Positions 8,417 to 16,236 are shown, numbered from the stretch's first letter. The stretch: DNA of 43,307 bases from CAYOZL01 sp964408435 (GCA_964408435.1 CAYOZL010000014.1:1-43307); one strand, 5' to 3'. The notes: generated by a model from the letters alone, not told the origin. Program-made: numbers and translations.

Positions 8417-9001
8417 ATGGATTCAACACTTTTAATATTAATCGGTCTTTGGGTAGTAGCAATTCTTGTTTGCTTACCAATTATTATTATTATTAAAGTT
8501 ACTGGTAAGAAAAATACCAAGAATCAAGTGTATAATAAGTTAGAAGAATTAGGTAACAAAATAGCTAAGCATCAATCGAGGCTACAAATAGTAAGATCTC
8601 ATGCAATAGACTACCTAAACAGCTTAGGCCCAGTTGGTGCTAAAAATATGAGTCAAATTCAATCAACTCTAGCTAATGTTGAAAGTCTAGCAGATAAAGC
8701 ACACAAATTAGTTCAAAGTAATTCAAAAAAGAGTCTTAGATTAGCAAATGATATTCTTGATGGTAAACAAAGCATAATGATTCAAGAAGGCACCAAGGAA
8801 AGTGAATATACACTTAGTGATAGCTGGGAAAAAGAAATCGAAGACCTTATACAAGAGCTAGGAACAAGAGTAGCTGAGGTTTCAAAAAATGCTAAAAATA
8901 CTGGAATTCCAACTTTTGGAAGACAGTTCAAAAGAGAAACTATGCACGATTTAGAGCAAGCTGGAATAAATATAACTGATTTTAGAAAAGATCTAAGTTA
9001 A
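8417..9001 (+). CDS. Hypothetical membrane-anchored coiled-coil protein
   Basis: Not recognised. The 194-residue protein has one N-terminal membrane helix (about 5-27), a short basic stretch, then a largely helical, charged region (about 40-110) with heptad-like spacing, followed by a second helical part (145-190). No catalytic motif or cysteine pair is seen. A 144-base gap after coxD holds only AT-rich sequence, so it may have its own promoter. The topology (anchor plus coiled coil) suggests a scaffold or envelope-associated role, but that is only inference. Confidence 0.65.
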   Translation: MDSTLLILIGLWVVAILVCLPIIIIIKVTGKKNTKNQVYNKLEELGNKIAKHQSRLQIVRSHAIDYLNSLGPVGAKNMSQIQSTLANVESLADKAHKLVQSNSKKSLRLANDILDGKQSIMIQEGTKESEYTLSDSWEKEIEDLIQELGTRVAEVSKNAKNTGIPTFGRQFKRETMHDLEQAGINITDFRKDLS

Positions 9002-9031
9002 CAAACTAGAAAAGAATAAAGCTAAAAGCTT

Positions 9032-10000
9032 CTAGCTAACCTCAACAAGCCAATCCTTATACTTCTTATTATCCCCTTTTACTGTATCAAAATACACTTT
9101 TTGTATAGCTGAAGATATTTTACCAACACTACCATCACCAATAGGATATCTATCAACTTCAATCACAGGAGAGACTTTAGCTCCAGTTCCAGTAAGAAAT
9201 ATTTCATCTGCTTTATAAAGTTCAGTTCTATCTACTGATCTTTCAGTAACTTTAATTCCTAAATCACTTGCTATCTGAATAACAGATTTTCTAGTAATAC
9301 CTTCTAAAATGTTATCAGTTACAGGAGGTGTTACTAACTCGTCTTCAAAAACAAAAAATATATTCTCTGCACTTCCCTCTACGACATGGCCCCTGTCATC
9401 TAAAAAAATTGCTTCATCATAGCCTTCTAATAAAGCTTCTGTTTTTGCAAAAGCAGTATTTACATAAAGGCCATTAATTTTTGCTCTTGCAGGAATAGAG
9501 TTATCACTTGCCCTAACCCAACTTGAAACCTTACAACGCATACCCGATGTTGGCACGTAATCTCCAAGTGGATATAAATAAGCACATAGGGAATCGTTAT
9601 ATTCTATTAGTTTTGGTGTAACTTTATTTTCATTACTGTAGTTAGTAATACGAATATAAACATCATGATTAATTTTATTAGCTTTAATTAACTCTTTAAC
9701 CACGTTTAGAAATTTGTCGTAGTCATATCTGTCTAGAAAATTTTTATACCTTAGAAGCTTACAAGCAAACCTAAAGCGTTTATAGTGTTGATCTGGTCTA
9801 AAAACGAATAACTTTTTACTTTCTTCATTATAATGAGCTCTCATTCCTGTAAAACAGCCTAAGCCGTATAAGAAGGCCGTATTAGCGATTGATAAGGTAG
9901 CTTTACTAAAGTCTACTATCTCGCCGTCTAAGAAAACTAAAGATTTTTCATGGTCAAACATAAGCTGATACTCGTCAAAATTATCTGGTGATAATAACAT
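9032..10000 (-). CDS. ilvE: Class IV aminotransferase, branched-chain amino acid aminotransferase-like
   Basis: About 322 residues with the fold-type IV pattern: 'VFLDGEIVDFSKATLSIANTAFLYGLGCFTGMRAHY', the probable PLP lysine in 'ARAKINGLYVN', 'GYDEAIFLDDRGHVVEGSAENIFFV', and 'ILEGITRKSVIQIASDLG' with 'DEIFLTGTGAKVSPVIEVD'. These enzymes interconvert branched-chain amino acids and 2-oxo acids; D-amino acid transaminase and aminodeoxychorismate lyase share the fold, so substrate is moderately certain. An upstream ATG at 10042 would add an aromatic-rich stretch and leave only 17 bases to the divergent mlaA start. The ATG at 10000 is therefore preferred, and 9961 is a further alternative. Confidence 0.8.
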   Translation of the reverse strand: MLLSPDNFDEYQLMFDHEKSLVFLDGEIVDFSKATLSIANTAFLYGLGCFTGMRAHYNEESKKLFVFRPDQHYKRFRFACKLLRYKNFLDRYDYDKFLNVVKELIKANKINHDVYIRITNYSNENKVTPKLIEYNDSLCAYLYPLGDYVPTSGMRCKVSSWVRASDNSIPARAKINGLYVNTAFAKTEALLEGYDEAIFLDDRGHVVEGSAENIFFVFEDELVTPPVTDNILEGITRKSVIQIASDLGIKVTERSVDRTELYKADEIFLTGTGAKVSPVIEVDRYPIGDGSVGKISSAIQKVYFDTVKGDNKKYKDWLVEVS

Positions 10001-10059
10001 ATTTGGTTCATAGTAAAAGTAAAAAGAACTGAAATAAAACATAAGTAGAACGAAACATT

Positions 10060-10797
10060 ATGAAAAAATTTAAAATTATACTTTTTTGCCTTTTATTTTT
10101 TGTGGCAAGCTATGCCAGTGCTGAGACTTCCGACCCTTTAGAATCTATTAATAGACCAGTATTTTGGTTTAATGACAAAGTAGATAGTTATGTCTTAAAA
10201 CCAGTAGCACAAGGATATAAATACATAGCACCTGTTCAGGCAAGAACTGGTATTTCAAATTTCTTTGATAACATACGTTATCCAATTTACTTAGTAAGTG
10301 ATGTAGTTCAATTTAAATTTACACAAGCTGCTGAGCATACTGGAAGATTTTTAATAAATTCAACTATTGGTATCGGTGGGTTTTTAGATGTTGCAAAAGG
10401 CTTTGGTCTAGAAAGACACCGAGAAGACTTCGGAACTGCATTGGGCTATCACGGAGTTCCGGATGGGCCGTATATAGTTCTTCCTTTCTTGGGGCCATCA
10501 AACTTAAGAGATACTATTGGCTTAGTAGTAGATAGATTTATCCACCCTAGTGCACATATCACAAGATTAGAGTTAGGCCGGGCAGAAGATAATCTAGTAA
10601 CATACGGATTACTAGGGACTGAAGTTGTTAGCACTAGAGAACAGTTACTGGGAGTAGTAGACTCTGCGAAGTCAGCTTCTCTGGATTACTATCTATTTGT
10701 TCGCTCTGCATATAAACAAAGTAGAGATGGTTTAATAAGTGATGGCGCAGTAGTTGATGAATTTGAAGACGATTTTGAATTTGAAGACGATGAGTAG
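10060..10797 (+). CDS. mlaA: MlaA/VacJ family outer-membrane phospholipid transport protein
   Basis: A 245-residue protein with a cleavable signal (about 1-21, ending ASA) followed by the VacJ pattern: 'SDPLESINRPVFWFND', 'GISNFFDNIRYPIYLVSDVVQ', 'FLINSTIGIGGFLDVAKGFGL', 'REDFGTALGYHGVPDGPYIVLPFLGPSNLRDT'. MlaA removes misplaced phospholipids from the outer leaflet of the outer membrane. No lipobox cysteine follows the signal peptide, unlike the E. coli lipoprotein, so it may be processed by signal peptidase I. The C-terminus is strongly acidic. No other mla gene is in the window. Confidence 0.9.
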   Translation: MKKFKIILFCLLFFVASYASAETSDPLESINRPVFWFNDKVDSYVLKPVAQGYKYIAPVQARTGISNFFDNIRYPIYLVSDVVQFKFTQAAEHTGRFLINSTIGIGGFLDVAKGFGLERHREDFGTALGYHGVPDGPYIVLPFLGPSNLRDTIGLVVDRFIHPSAHITRLELGRAEDNLVTYGLLGTEVVSTREQLLGVVDSAKSASLDYYLFVRSAYKQSRDGLISDGAVVDEFEDDFEFEDDE

Positions 10798-10800
10798 CTC

Positions 10801-10837
10801 TTTTAATGATTTTGAATCCTTTTTCATGTCATTAAAA
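10801..10837 (+). terminator. Possible weak terminator after mlaA
   Basis: TTTTAATGA at 10801-10809 is perfectly complementary to TCATTAAAA at 10829-10837, starting just after the mlaA stop. The stem is AT-rich, the loop is 19 bases and no T run follows, so termination is doubtful. Confidence 0.25.
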
Positions 10838-10873
10838 TCTAATTAATATGGTGTGTTTATTAGTGAATAGATT

Positions 10874-11587
10874 ATGTTTTTTTCATCAAAATTAATTAAA
10901 GAGCTATTTGAAGAATTAATACATTCTGAGAATTTAAAGCAAGATACTGTTAGCAATATGATTTACCATTTAAAGCTACCAGGACAACAAGTCTCTAAAC
11001 TTCTAGCGTCTTTAATTGCTAGCCAATCTTTTGACGACATTAACAAGTTTCCTAAAAGAATGGCTTTTGGAGTCTTAGACGATAGTTTACTAATTTATGA
11101 CTTAAATGAAAGATACAACAATAATTCTAAATTATGTAAAAAAATAGATTTTATCGATCTAAATTTAAAAAAACTAGAATACCCTATTAGTATAACAAAC
11201 TTATTTGAATCTGGATTTAGTGTTTTCCTATTTGCACTTGAGGCGACTCAAGATTTAGCCCAAATAAGTACTGAGCCTAGTAATGCAGAGCTAGCTTCAC
11301 TAACTGAAAGAGTACTAGAGTCTTTTATTATTGAGAATGAGATCACAAAGACTCTACTTTCTAAAGTAGTCACAAATTTTGAAAAAGAACAGAAAAATAG
11401 ATTGGAAAGTAGAATCTCTATGTCTATTAAAAATGGGATTAAAAATGATCCATGGAACGACCACTCTAGAGAGATTTTTTCTTTAAATGAGCCTATCAGG
11501 TTTAAAAGTTCAATTAAAAACTTAGAGAACTTTGAAAACTACGCTTGGAATACGATAGAACAAATTACTCTTATTTGTAGACAATAG
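10874..11587 (+). CDS. Hypothetical protein, 237 aa
   Basis: Not recognised. A soluble, mainly helical protein without signal peptide or clear membrane helix. The N-terminal part (1-60) has amphipathic helices; the middle has 'RMAFGVLDDSLLIYDLNERYNNNS', and residues 110-180 are rich in E, L and S. No nucleotide-binding or metal motif is seen. Codon use and base composition match its neighbours, so there is no sign of recent transfer. It follows mlaA by 76 bases and may share its transcript. The small GTCTGA/TCAGAC palindrome at 11587-11599 lies right at its stop. Confidence 0.6.
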   Translation: MFFSSKLIKELFEELIHSENLKQDTVSNMIYHLKLPGQQVSKLLASLIASQSFDDINKFPKRMAFGVLDDSLLIYDLNERYNNNSKLCKKIDFIDLNLKKLEYPISITNLFESGFSVFLFALEATQDLAQISTEPSNAELASLTERVLESFIIENEITKTLLSKVVTNFEKEQKNRLESRISMSIKNGIKNDPWNDHSREIFSLNEPIRFKSSIKNLENFENYAWNTIEQITLICRQ

Positions 11588-11714
11588 TCTGATTCAGACA
11601 CGAAATAAACAGTTTCATACTAATTCATCTATAAGAATCAACACTAATTTAATATAAGTTTTTAGAAGCAAAAGCTTGATTTTACTTGATTAGTTAGTGA
11701 GCAATAGGAGCGTT

Positions 11715-12068
11715 ATGGATAGAATATTAGTTACTCAAGTTTATGCAAGTTTATTATCTCTAGAAAAAAAACTTACTGAAGTTAAACAACTGATAGAGCA
11801 AAGAAAAAACAAAGCACATATCTATCAACCACTAATTCCTCAATTTCAAGAGACTATAAGTAAAATGAGAAAAACTGCTAACTTTCTACAACTTAGTTTA
11901 GCTAAAAAAGACTGGGCTGGAGTGGTAAGAAACACAGAAGTCTTTTATGGACTTTCTTATCTTATTAGAGGCGAATTACTTTCAACATACGGAAAACTTT
12001 TAAGAAATGAAAGTGAAAAAGTTAGTGTTAGTATTAATCTTTCTTCTAAAGAAACTAGATATCATTAA
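11715..12068 (+). CDS. Hypothetical protein, ~117 aa, helical
   Basis: Not recognised. The protein is almost entirely helical and basic, with 'LLSLEKKLTEVKQLIEQRKNK' likely forming a coiled coil, followed by 'AHIYQPLIPQFQETISKMRKTANFLQLSLAKKDW' and a second helical part. An in-frame GTG lies at 11697, but AGGAG at 11706-11710 sits four bases before the ATG at 11715, which decides the start. No signal peptide or membrane helix is evident. It precedes smpB, from which it is separated by a large inverted repeat. Confidence 0.6.
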   Translation: MDRILVTQVYASLLSLEKKLTEVKQLIEQRKNKAHIYQPLIPQFQETISKMRKTANFLQLSLAKKDWAGVVRNTEVFYGLSYLIRGELLSTYGKLLRNESEKVSVSINLSSKETRYH

Positions 12069-12092
12069 TTAAATAATAAAAAATTTTAATAC

Positions 12093-12107
12093 ATTGCCGA
12101 AGGCAAT
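12093..12107. repeat. ATTGCC-GAA-GGCAAT hairpin
   Basis: A perfect 6-bp stem with a GAA loop, 25 bases after the stop of the preceding gene. The core GCCGAAGGC occurs again, on the minus strand, at the 3' end of rimI (about 27768-27776). No T run follows, so it looks more like a small dispersed palindrome than a terminator. Confidence 0.35.
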
Positions 12108-12117
12108 AGTTAACAGC

Positions 12118-12197
12118 AATATAGTTGAATTAGGTTGATTTTTAGTAAAATTAGCTGCAGTGCAGCAGACTCAAAATTAAGCTAATTCAACTATATT
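12118..12197. terminator. Long inverted repeat between convergent genes, possible bidirectional terminator
   Basis: A perfect 16-bp inverted repeat (12118-12133 and 12182-12197) encloses a second small palindrome, GCTGC-AGT-GCAGC, near 12154-12166. On the plus strand the right arm is followed by ATTATTTTTTC, so it could terminate the upstream plus-strand gene. Its right arm reaches the last bases of smpB on the other strand. The 48-base interior is longer than in a usual intrinsic terminator. Confidence 0.45.
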
Positions 12198-12648
12198 ATT
12201 TTTTCATAATTCTACGAAGTTTCTTATCAACTTCACGTTTTTTAATGTCCTGCCTCTTATCATGAGACTTCTTTCCTTTACCTAATCCTAATTCAACTTT
12301 ACATAAGCCCTTAGCGTTAAAATATACTTTTAAGGGTACTAGAGTTAGACCCTTTTGTTGAATCTTTGCGTGTAAACGTATTATTTGGCTTTTTTTAATT
12401 AAAAGCTTTCTCTCCCTGTAGGGATCTAGGTCCTGCTTTCTAGCAAAAGAATAAGGTGCAATATGACATCTTACTAGATAACACTCATTTCTTTTAATCT
12501 TAATATAACTTTCTTTTAAAGATATACCGTTATTTCTTATTGATTTAACCTCGCTTCCAAGCAGACTCATACCAGCTTCGAACTTATCGATAATTTCGTA
12601 GTCTCTTCTGGCTTTTTTATTGGATTCGATAATCATAAGCTTTGACAT
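12196..12648 (-). CDS. smpB: SsrA-binding protein SmpB
   Basis: A 150-residue protein with the full SmpB pattern: 'NKKARRDYEIIDKFEAGMSLLGSEVKSIRNNGISLKESYI', 'AKIQQKGLTLVPLKVYFNAKGLCKVELGLGKGKKSHDKRQDIKKREVDKKLRRIMKK'. SmpB binds tmRNA and brings it to stalled ribosomes for trans-translation. The basic C-terminal tail that lies in the mRNA channel is intact. The tmRNA gene itself is not visible in this window. The gene is divergent from the pantoate kinase gene, with 62 bases between the starts. Confidence 0.96.
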   Translation of the reverse strand: MSKLMIIESNKKARRDYEIIDKFEAGMSLLGSEVKSIRNNGISLKESYIKIKRNECYLVRCHIAPYSFARKQDLDPYRERKLLIKKSQIIRLHAKIQQKGLTLVPLKVYFNAKGLCKVELGLGKGKKSHDKRQDIKKREVDKKLRRIMKK

Positions 12649-12710
12649 TATGCTTTATTTATAAAATTATTACCATATTAAATGTAAGCATAACTTAGTA
12701 TATAGACTCA

Positions 12711-13571
12711 TTGATTAAGCAACACTCTAAAGCATACGCACCTGCACATATTACTGGATTTTTTAAAATCTATGAGAATGGTTCAACTGGTGCAGGTATT
12801 AATCCTAAATTAGGTGCTGTAACAAAGATTAAGTTATTAGAGCAAGCGGACTCTACAAAAATAAGGATAAACTCACTAGAGGATAAAGCCCCTGTTTCTA
12901 ACTACGTTATTGATGAATATCTAAAACTTAGTAATGAGTTAAAAAACATCTCACTAGAAATCGATCATAGTTTAGAGTATCCATCAGGTTTTGGAATGGG
13001 TATGAGCGGCGCAGGAGCGTTCTCCCTCTCCTTGGCTCTTAATGAGCTGCTAGATTTAAAATTAGATTTCAACCAATGTATGGAGATTGCTAAATTATCT
13101 GATATTAAAGCTGGTACTGGCCTAGGAGATGTAATAGCTCAAAAATTCTTCGGCTTAATGATAGGCAGACCACCCTACCCTAGTTCTGATGTCGAAATAA
13201 TTCCAACAAAATATAAATTTGTCACATGTGGATTTTTCGCATCAATTTCTACAAGCTCTATTATTAAAGATGAAAAATTTAAAGAAAGAATAAACTCTAT
13301 AGGCTCAGAGTGTATGGATGAGCTTGAGAAGAATAAAACTGAAGATAAATTCATTGAACTTTGTAGGCATTTTACTAAGAGTACAAAAATAGCCAGCAAA
13401 GAAGTTCTAGAAGTTATGGAAAATATTCCACAGTGTAGCATGTCAATGCTTGGTCAAAGTGTTTTTCTTTTAACTAATGATGTAAATGAGAGTGAAAAAA
13501 CTCTGAAACAATTTTGCAAAAATGTTAAATCATCTGAGATCTCGACTAAAGGTGCGCATGTCATTAGATAA
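12711..13571 (+). CDS. Pantoate kinase, archaeal-type (GHMP kinase family)
   Basis: A 286-residue GHMP kinase closest in pattern to archaeal pantoate kinase (PoK). The N-terminal motif 'APAHITGFFKI..NGSTGAGIN' matches the PoK signature. The phosphate-binding loop at 91-102 is a glycine-rich 'PSGFGMGMSGAG' followed by 'AFSLSLALNELL'. The C-terminal 'SMLGQSVFLLTND' fits the third motif. PoK converts pantoate and ATP to 4-phosphopantoate, replacing the bacterial PanC and PanK order of reactions. The start is TTG at 12711, with no clear ribosome site. The next gene overlaps by 14 bases and encodes the following enzyme of the same route, which strongly supports the call. Confidence 0.88.
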   Translation: MIKQHSKAYAPAHITGFFKIYENGSTGAGINPKLGAVTKIKLLEQADSTKIRINSLEDKAPVSNYVIDEYLKLSNELKNISLEIDHSLEYPSGFGMGMSGAGAFSLSLALNELLDLKLDFNQCMEIAKLSDIKAGTGLGDVIAQKFFGLMIGRPPYPSSDVEIIPTKYKFVTCGFFASISTSSIIKDEKFKERINSIGSECMDELEKNKTEDKFIELCRHFTKSTKIASKEVLEVMENIPQCSMSMLGQSVFLLTNDVNESEKTLKQFCKNVKSSEISTKGAHVIR

Positions 13572-14289
13572 AGAGCATCCTAGATATCAATCTTTAAAAG
13601 CTAGAGAGAAGCTAAAATATGGCCTAAAAAATGGCATCACTACTCCAACAGGTCTTATTGCTCACGGCAGAGGTGAGTCATTAGATTACCTACTAGGAGA
13701 AAAAACGCATGACTTTGCATTTAGTGCAATTACAGCTACTGCAGCAAAAATTCTAAATTCTAAAAAACCAATATTATCAGTAAATGGAAACTCAGCGGTA
13801 TTAGCAACAGAAGAACTAATTGAACTAAGTGTACAGAGTAAATCTGAGCTAGAGATAAATTTATATTACGACGCTCAAGAAAGAAGAGATAATATCTATA
13901 ATCATTTTAAAAGTTATGGAGCTAAGATTCTAGGTAAAAACCCTGATAGTAAAATTAAAGGTTTAAAATCTAGTAGAGCTAACGTAGAAAAAGTTGGCAT
14001 GCTAGAAGCAGATTTTGTCTTAGTGATGCTAGAAGATGGGGATAGAACAGAAGCTTTAATTAAGAATAATAAGTTTGTCTCAGCTATTGATCTCAATCCA
14101 CTTTGTAGAACAGCTAAAAAAGCTAATATTACAATAGTAGATAATATCACTAGAGCTATTCCATTACTTACTAAGAAATGTATCGAGCTTAAAGAAATTG
14201 ATTTTCAAAAAAGAGAAGAGATTATTAAAAATTATAACAATAATGAAATTCTTAAATCAGCAGAGAAGCAACTTAGGCAAATGCTTTAG
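13558..14289 (+). CDS. 4-phosphopantoate--beta-alanine ligase (phosphopantothenate synthetase, archaeal type)
   Basis: A 243-residue protein with the PPS (former DUF137) pattern throughout: 'KEHPRYQSLKAREKLKYGLKNGI', 'PTGLIAHGRGESLDYLLGE', 'PILSVNGNSAVLATEELIEL', 'EINLYYDAQERRDNI', 'SSRANVEKVGMLEADFVLVMLEDGDRTEALI', 'AIDLNPLCRTAKKANITIVDNITRAIPLL'. The enzyme joins 4-phosphopantoate and beta-alanine using ATP, giving 4'-phosphopantothenate for CoA. The ATG at 13558 is chosen because the archaeal family begins at this HPRY region; the frame upstream lies inside the kinase gene. Its end overlaps the convergent small-protein gene by 17 bases. Confidence 0.92.
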   Translation: MSLDKEHPRYQSLKAREKLKYGLKNGITTPTGLIAHGRGESLDYLLGEKTHDFAFSAITATAAKILNSKKPILSVNGNSAVLATEELIELSVQSKSELEINLYYDAQERRDNIYNHFKSYGAKILGKNPDSKIKGLKSSRANVEKVGMLEADFVLVMLEDGDRTEALIKNNKFVSAIDLNPLCRTAKKANITIVDNITRAIPLLTKKCIELKEIDFQKREEIIKNYNNNEILKSAEKQLRQML

Positions 14290-14731
14290 CTGCCCAAGAG
14301 TCTTTATACTCTTTTGATAAACCATTAGTTTTTAGACTTCCTAGAGCAGATAAGGATAAGTCATAAACATACTCAACACTCTGATTTTTTAAAATTTCAC
14401 TAAATTCGCTTCTAGAACTACAGTTAATATTATTATCATTTTTCCAAAATACATCAGTAAAATCAGACAAATCGATACCGTGCTTATTTAAAATAATCTT
14501 AATATCTTTTCTCATTGAATCAATTGAACAGCCTGATGAACCATTCGCTACGAGAACTAAGAATCTGTTTTCTAATATTGAATGAGAGGAATTGATTGCT
14601 CTTCCATGAGACCTCCATTCTTCTAGAAAGTTATTAACCTCAACACATACATCTTCAAGCTGTTTAGAACTTGGGTTATTTTTAAAACCAAATACCCAAC
14701 ATTTAGAATCATCTGAAAAGTCTTCAAACAT
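14273..14731 (-). CDS. Conserved small protein resembling Bacteroidetes proteins labelled ABC transporter ATPase
   Basis: A 152-residue soluble protein. The order 'MFEDFSDDSKCWVFGF', 'FLEEWRSHGRAINSSHSILENRFLVLVA', 'SSGCSIDSMRKDIKIIL', 'DVFWKNDNNINCSSRSEFSEIL' and a C-terminal 'SWAAKAF' resembles a ~160-residue family common in Bacteroidetes that is often mislabelled as an ABC transporter ATPase. No Walker motifs are present, so that label is wrong. The invariant-looking SGCSIDS may be a functional site. The ATG at 14731 is chosen because it matches the family N-terminus and has GGAG nine bases upstream. It follows the TlpA lipoprotein by five bases. Confidence 0.7.
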   Translation of the reverse strand: MFEDFSDDSKCWVFGFKNNPSSKQLEDVCVEVNNFLEEWRSHGRAINSSHSILENRFLVLVANGSSGCSIDSMRKDIKIILNKHGIDLSDFTDVFWKNDNNINCSSRSEFSEILKNQSVEYVYDLSLSALGSLKTNGLSKEYKDSWAAKAFA

Positions 14732-14736
14732 AACTG

Positions 14737-15300
14737 CTAACTCCATTTCTTTAGTAATTCTTCAAAACTTTTTTGAAACTTCTTACTATACCATTCCCTA
14801 TCACTAATAACTTTTTCTACTTTCTTCTTTTCTTTTGCATCATAGAACTTAACCAACTTACCATCTTTATTAACAAAGAAAGTTTCAGGAAAACCCTCTA
14901 CCCCATATTTATTAGCTATTTCTAATTCCGGGTCATATAGTATATCAAATTTAAAGTTTTTCTTATTATAAAGTTCTACTACTTTTGTTCTTAGAGATTC
15001 TGGGTCAGTATTTATTGTAATTACTTTTAAGCCTCTATCTTGATATTTTTCAGCCACACGACTTAAAGCTGGTAACTCAGCAACACAAGGAGGACACCAA
15101 GTTGCCCAAAAGTTTATTAGTAAAATTTTGCCTTTATAATCTTTTAAAGATTTAGGTTTTGCTTTAATGCTAAGTAAACTAAAATCCGGGGCATTCTTTA
15201 ATTTACCTGCTAATTCAGCTGGATCTTTTTTAATATTATCAAAACCTGATTGATTACATGAGATGACAAAAACAATTAAAAAAGTTAATCTTACAAGCAT
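14737..15300 (-). CDS. TlpA/ResA-like thioredoxin-fold lipoprotein
   Basis: A 187-residue protein with a lipoprotein signal ('FLIVFVISC', cysteine near residue 15), then a redox domain: 'KLKNAPDFSLLSIKAKPKSLKDYKGKILLINFWATWCPPCVAELPAL', 'LKVITINTDPE', 'YGVEGFPETFFVNKDGKLV'. WCPPC is the active site, and the cis-proline is in 'GFPET'. It probably acts as a periplasmic thiol-disulfide reductant, for instance in cytochrome c maturation. The ATG at 15300 gives a standard lipoprotein signal; an upstream ATG would overlap the divergent lpxL gene. Only three bases separate the two start codons. Confidence 0.88.
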   Translation of the reverse strand: MLVRLTFLIVFVISCNQSGFDNIKKDPAELAGKLKNAPDFSLLSIKAKPKSLKDYKGKILLINFWATWCPPCVAELPALSRVAEKYQDRGLKVITINTDPESLRTKVVELYNKKNFKFDILYDPELEIANKYGVEGFPETFFVNKDGKLVKFYDAKEKKKVEKVISDREWYSKKFQKSFEELLKKWS

Positions 15301-15303
15301 AAT

Positions 15304-16236
15304 ATGAAACAAGTTATTTTAGATAAGTATTTTTTTCAACTCTGGGGCTTAATTTGTTTTTTAGCTAAGTTTATTGGCATAAAACATACTTCACATATAT
15401 TTCATTTCCTTGGGTTTTTGAGTAGCTATATTTTCAAAAAAGAAAAAAATATTAGCGCTACTCAGCTAAAATTCTCTAAATTTAAAGATGCAGATAAAAT
15501 TGCTAAAAATAACTTTATTCACATATCTAAGTCACTAGGTGAAATTGTTCACTTAGATTCATACATAAAAAACAAGCACTTTACATACAATGGTTTGTCC
15601 GAAGTAGAATCAAAAGTAGGAAATGGAGCAGTAGCTCTTAGTGCACATATTGGTTGTTTTGAATTATTAGCAGCTTATCACGGTAAGCGGGGTAGCAATC
15701 TATATGTAATTGGAAGGAATATTAATTTTGAATCAGCACAGAGCACTTTAGAAAAAATTAGAACTGATTACGGGGCCAAAACTGTTTGGAGAGAGGATAA
15801 TCGATCTTTGAAGATACTAGCGAAAGGACTTAAAACAAAAGGCTTAGTAGCAGCCTTAATTGACCAAGATACGACTTTAGAAAGTAAGTTTTCTAATTTT
15901 TTTGAGCTAGATGCAGCCTACCCCATAGCTCCTATAAAGATTGGTATTAGATACCAAATTCCTATTTTTACCTCTTTTATCTATAGAGTTAGAAACCTAA
16001 AACATCATATTTGGACTGAAGAAATTAAATACGATCCTAATGATGAAAATGCTCAGCAAAAAGTTTTAGATGAGTATAACAATCGAGTTCAAAATTTGAT
16101 AAAACTCTACCCTTCTCAGTGGATCTGGTGGCATCGAAGATGGAGAAGAAGAGAAGGAAAAAATGGGGAACAAGACAATCGAATACATTCGACAAATGAG
16201 TATCTAGATTTTTTAAAAAAACATGCAAATCAATAA
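15304..16236 (+). CDS. lpxL: Lipid A biosynthesis acyltransferase, LpxL/HtrB family
   Basis: A 310-residue protein with an N-terminal membrane-associated helix (about 10-40) and the LPLAT fold. The catalytic HX4(D/E) is seen as H..E in 'LSAHIGCFELLAAY'. Further family motifs are 'YVIGRNINFESAQSTLEKIRTDYGAKTVW', 'LVAALIDQDTTLESKFSNFFELDAAYPIAPIKIGIR', and the C-terminal 'YPSQWIWWHRRWRRR'. These enzymes transfer a secondary acyl chain to Kdo2-lipid IVA or a similar precursor on the cytoplasmic face. The start is three bases from that of the divergent TlpA gene, so its promoter would lie inside that gene unless a later start is used. Confidence 0.88.
   Translation: MKQVILDKYFFQLWGLICFLAKFIGIKHTSHIFHFLGFLSSYIFKKEKNISATQLKFSKFKDADKIAKNNFIHISKSLGEIVHLDSYIKNKHFTYNGLSEVESKVGNGAVALSAHIGCFELLAAYHGKRGSNLYVIGRNINFESAQSTLEKIRTDYGAKTVWREDNRSLKILAKGLKTKGLVAALIDQDTTLESKFSNFFELDAAYPIAPIKIGIRYQIPIFTSFIYRVRNLKHHIWTEEIKYDPNDENAQQKVLDEYNNRVQNLIKLYPSQWIWWHRRWRRREGKNGEQDNRIHSTNEYLDFLKKHANQ

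Noticed and set aside
14273..14731. ABC transporter ATPase, as similar Bacteroidetes proteins are often labelled
   Set aside because: No Walker A, Walker B or signature motif is present and the protein is too short.
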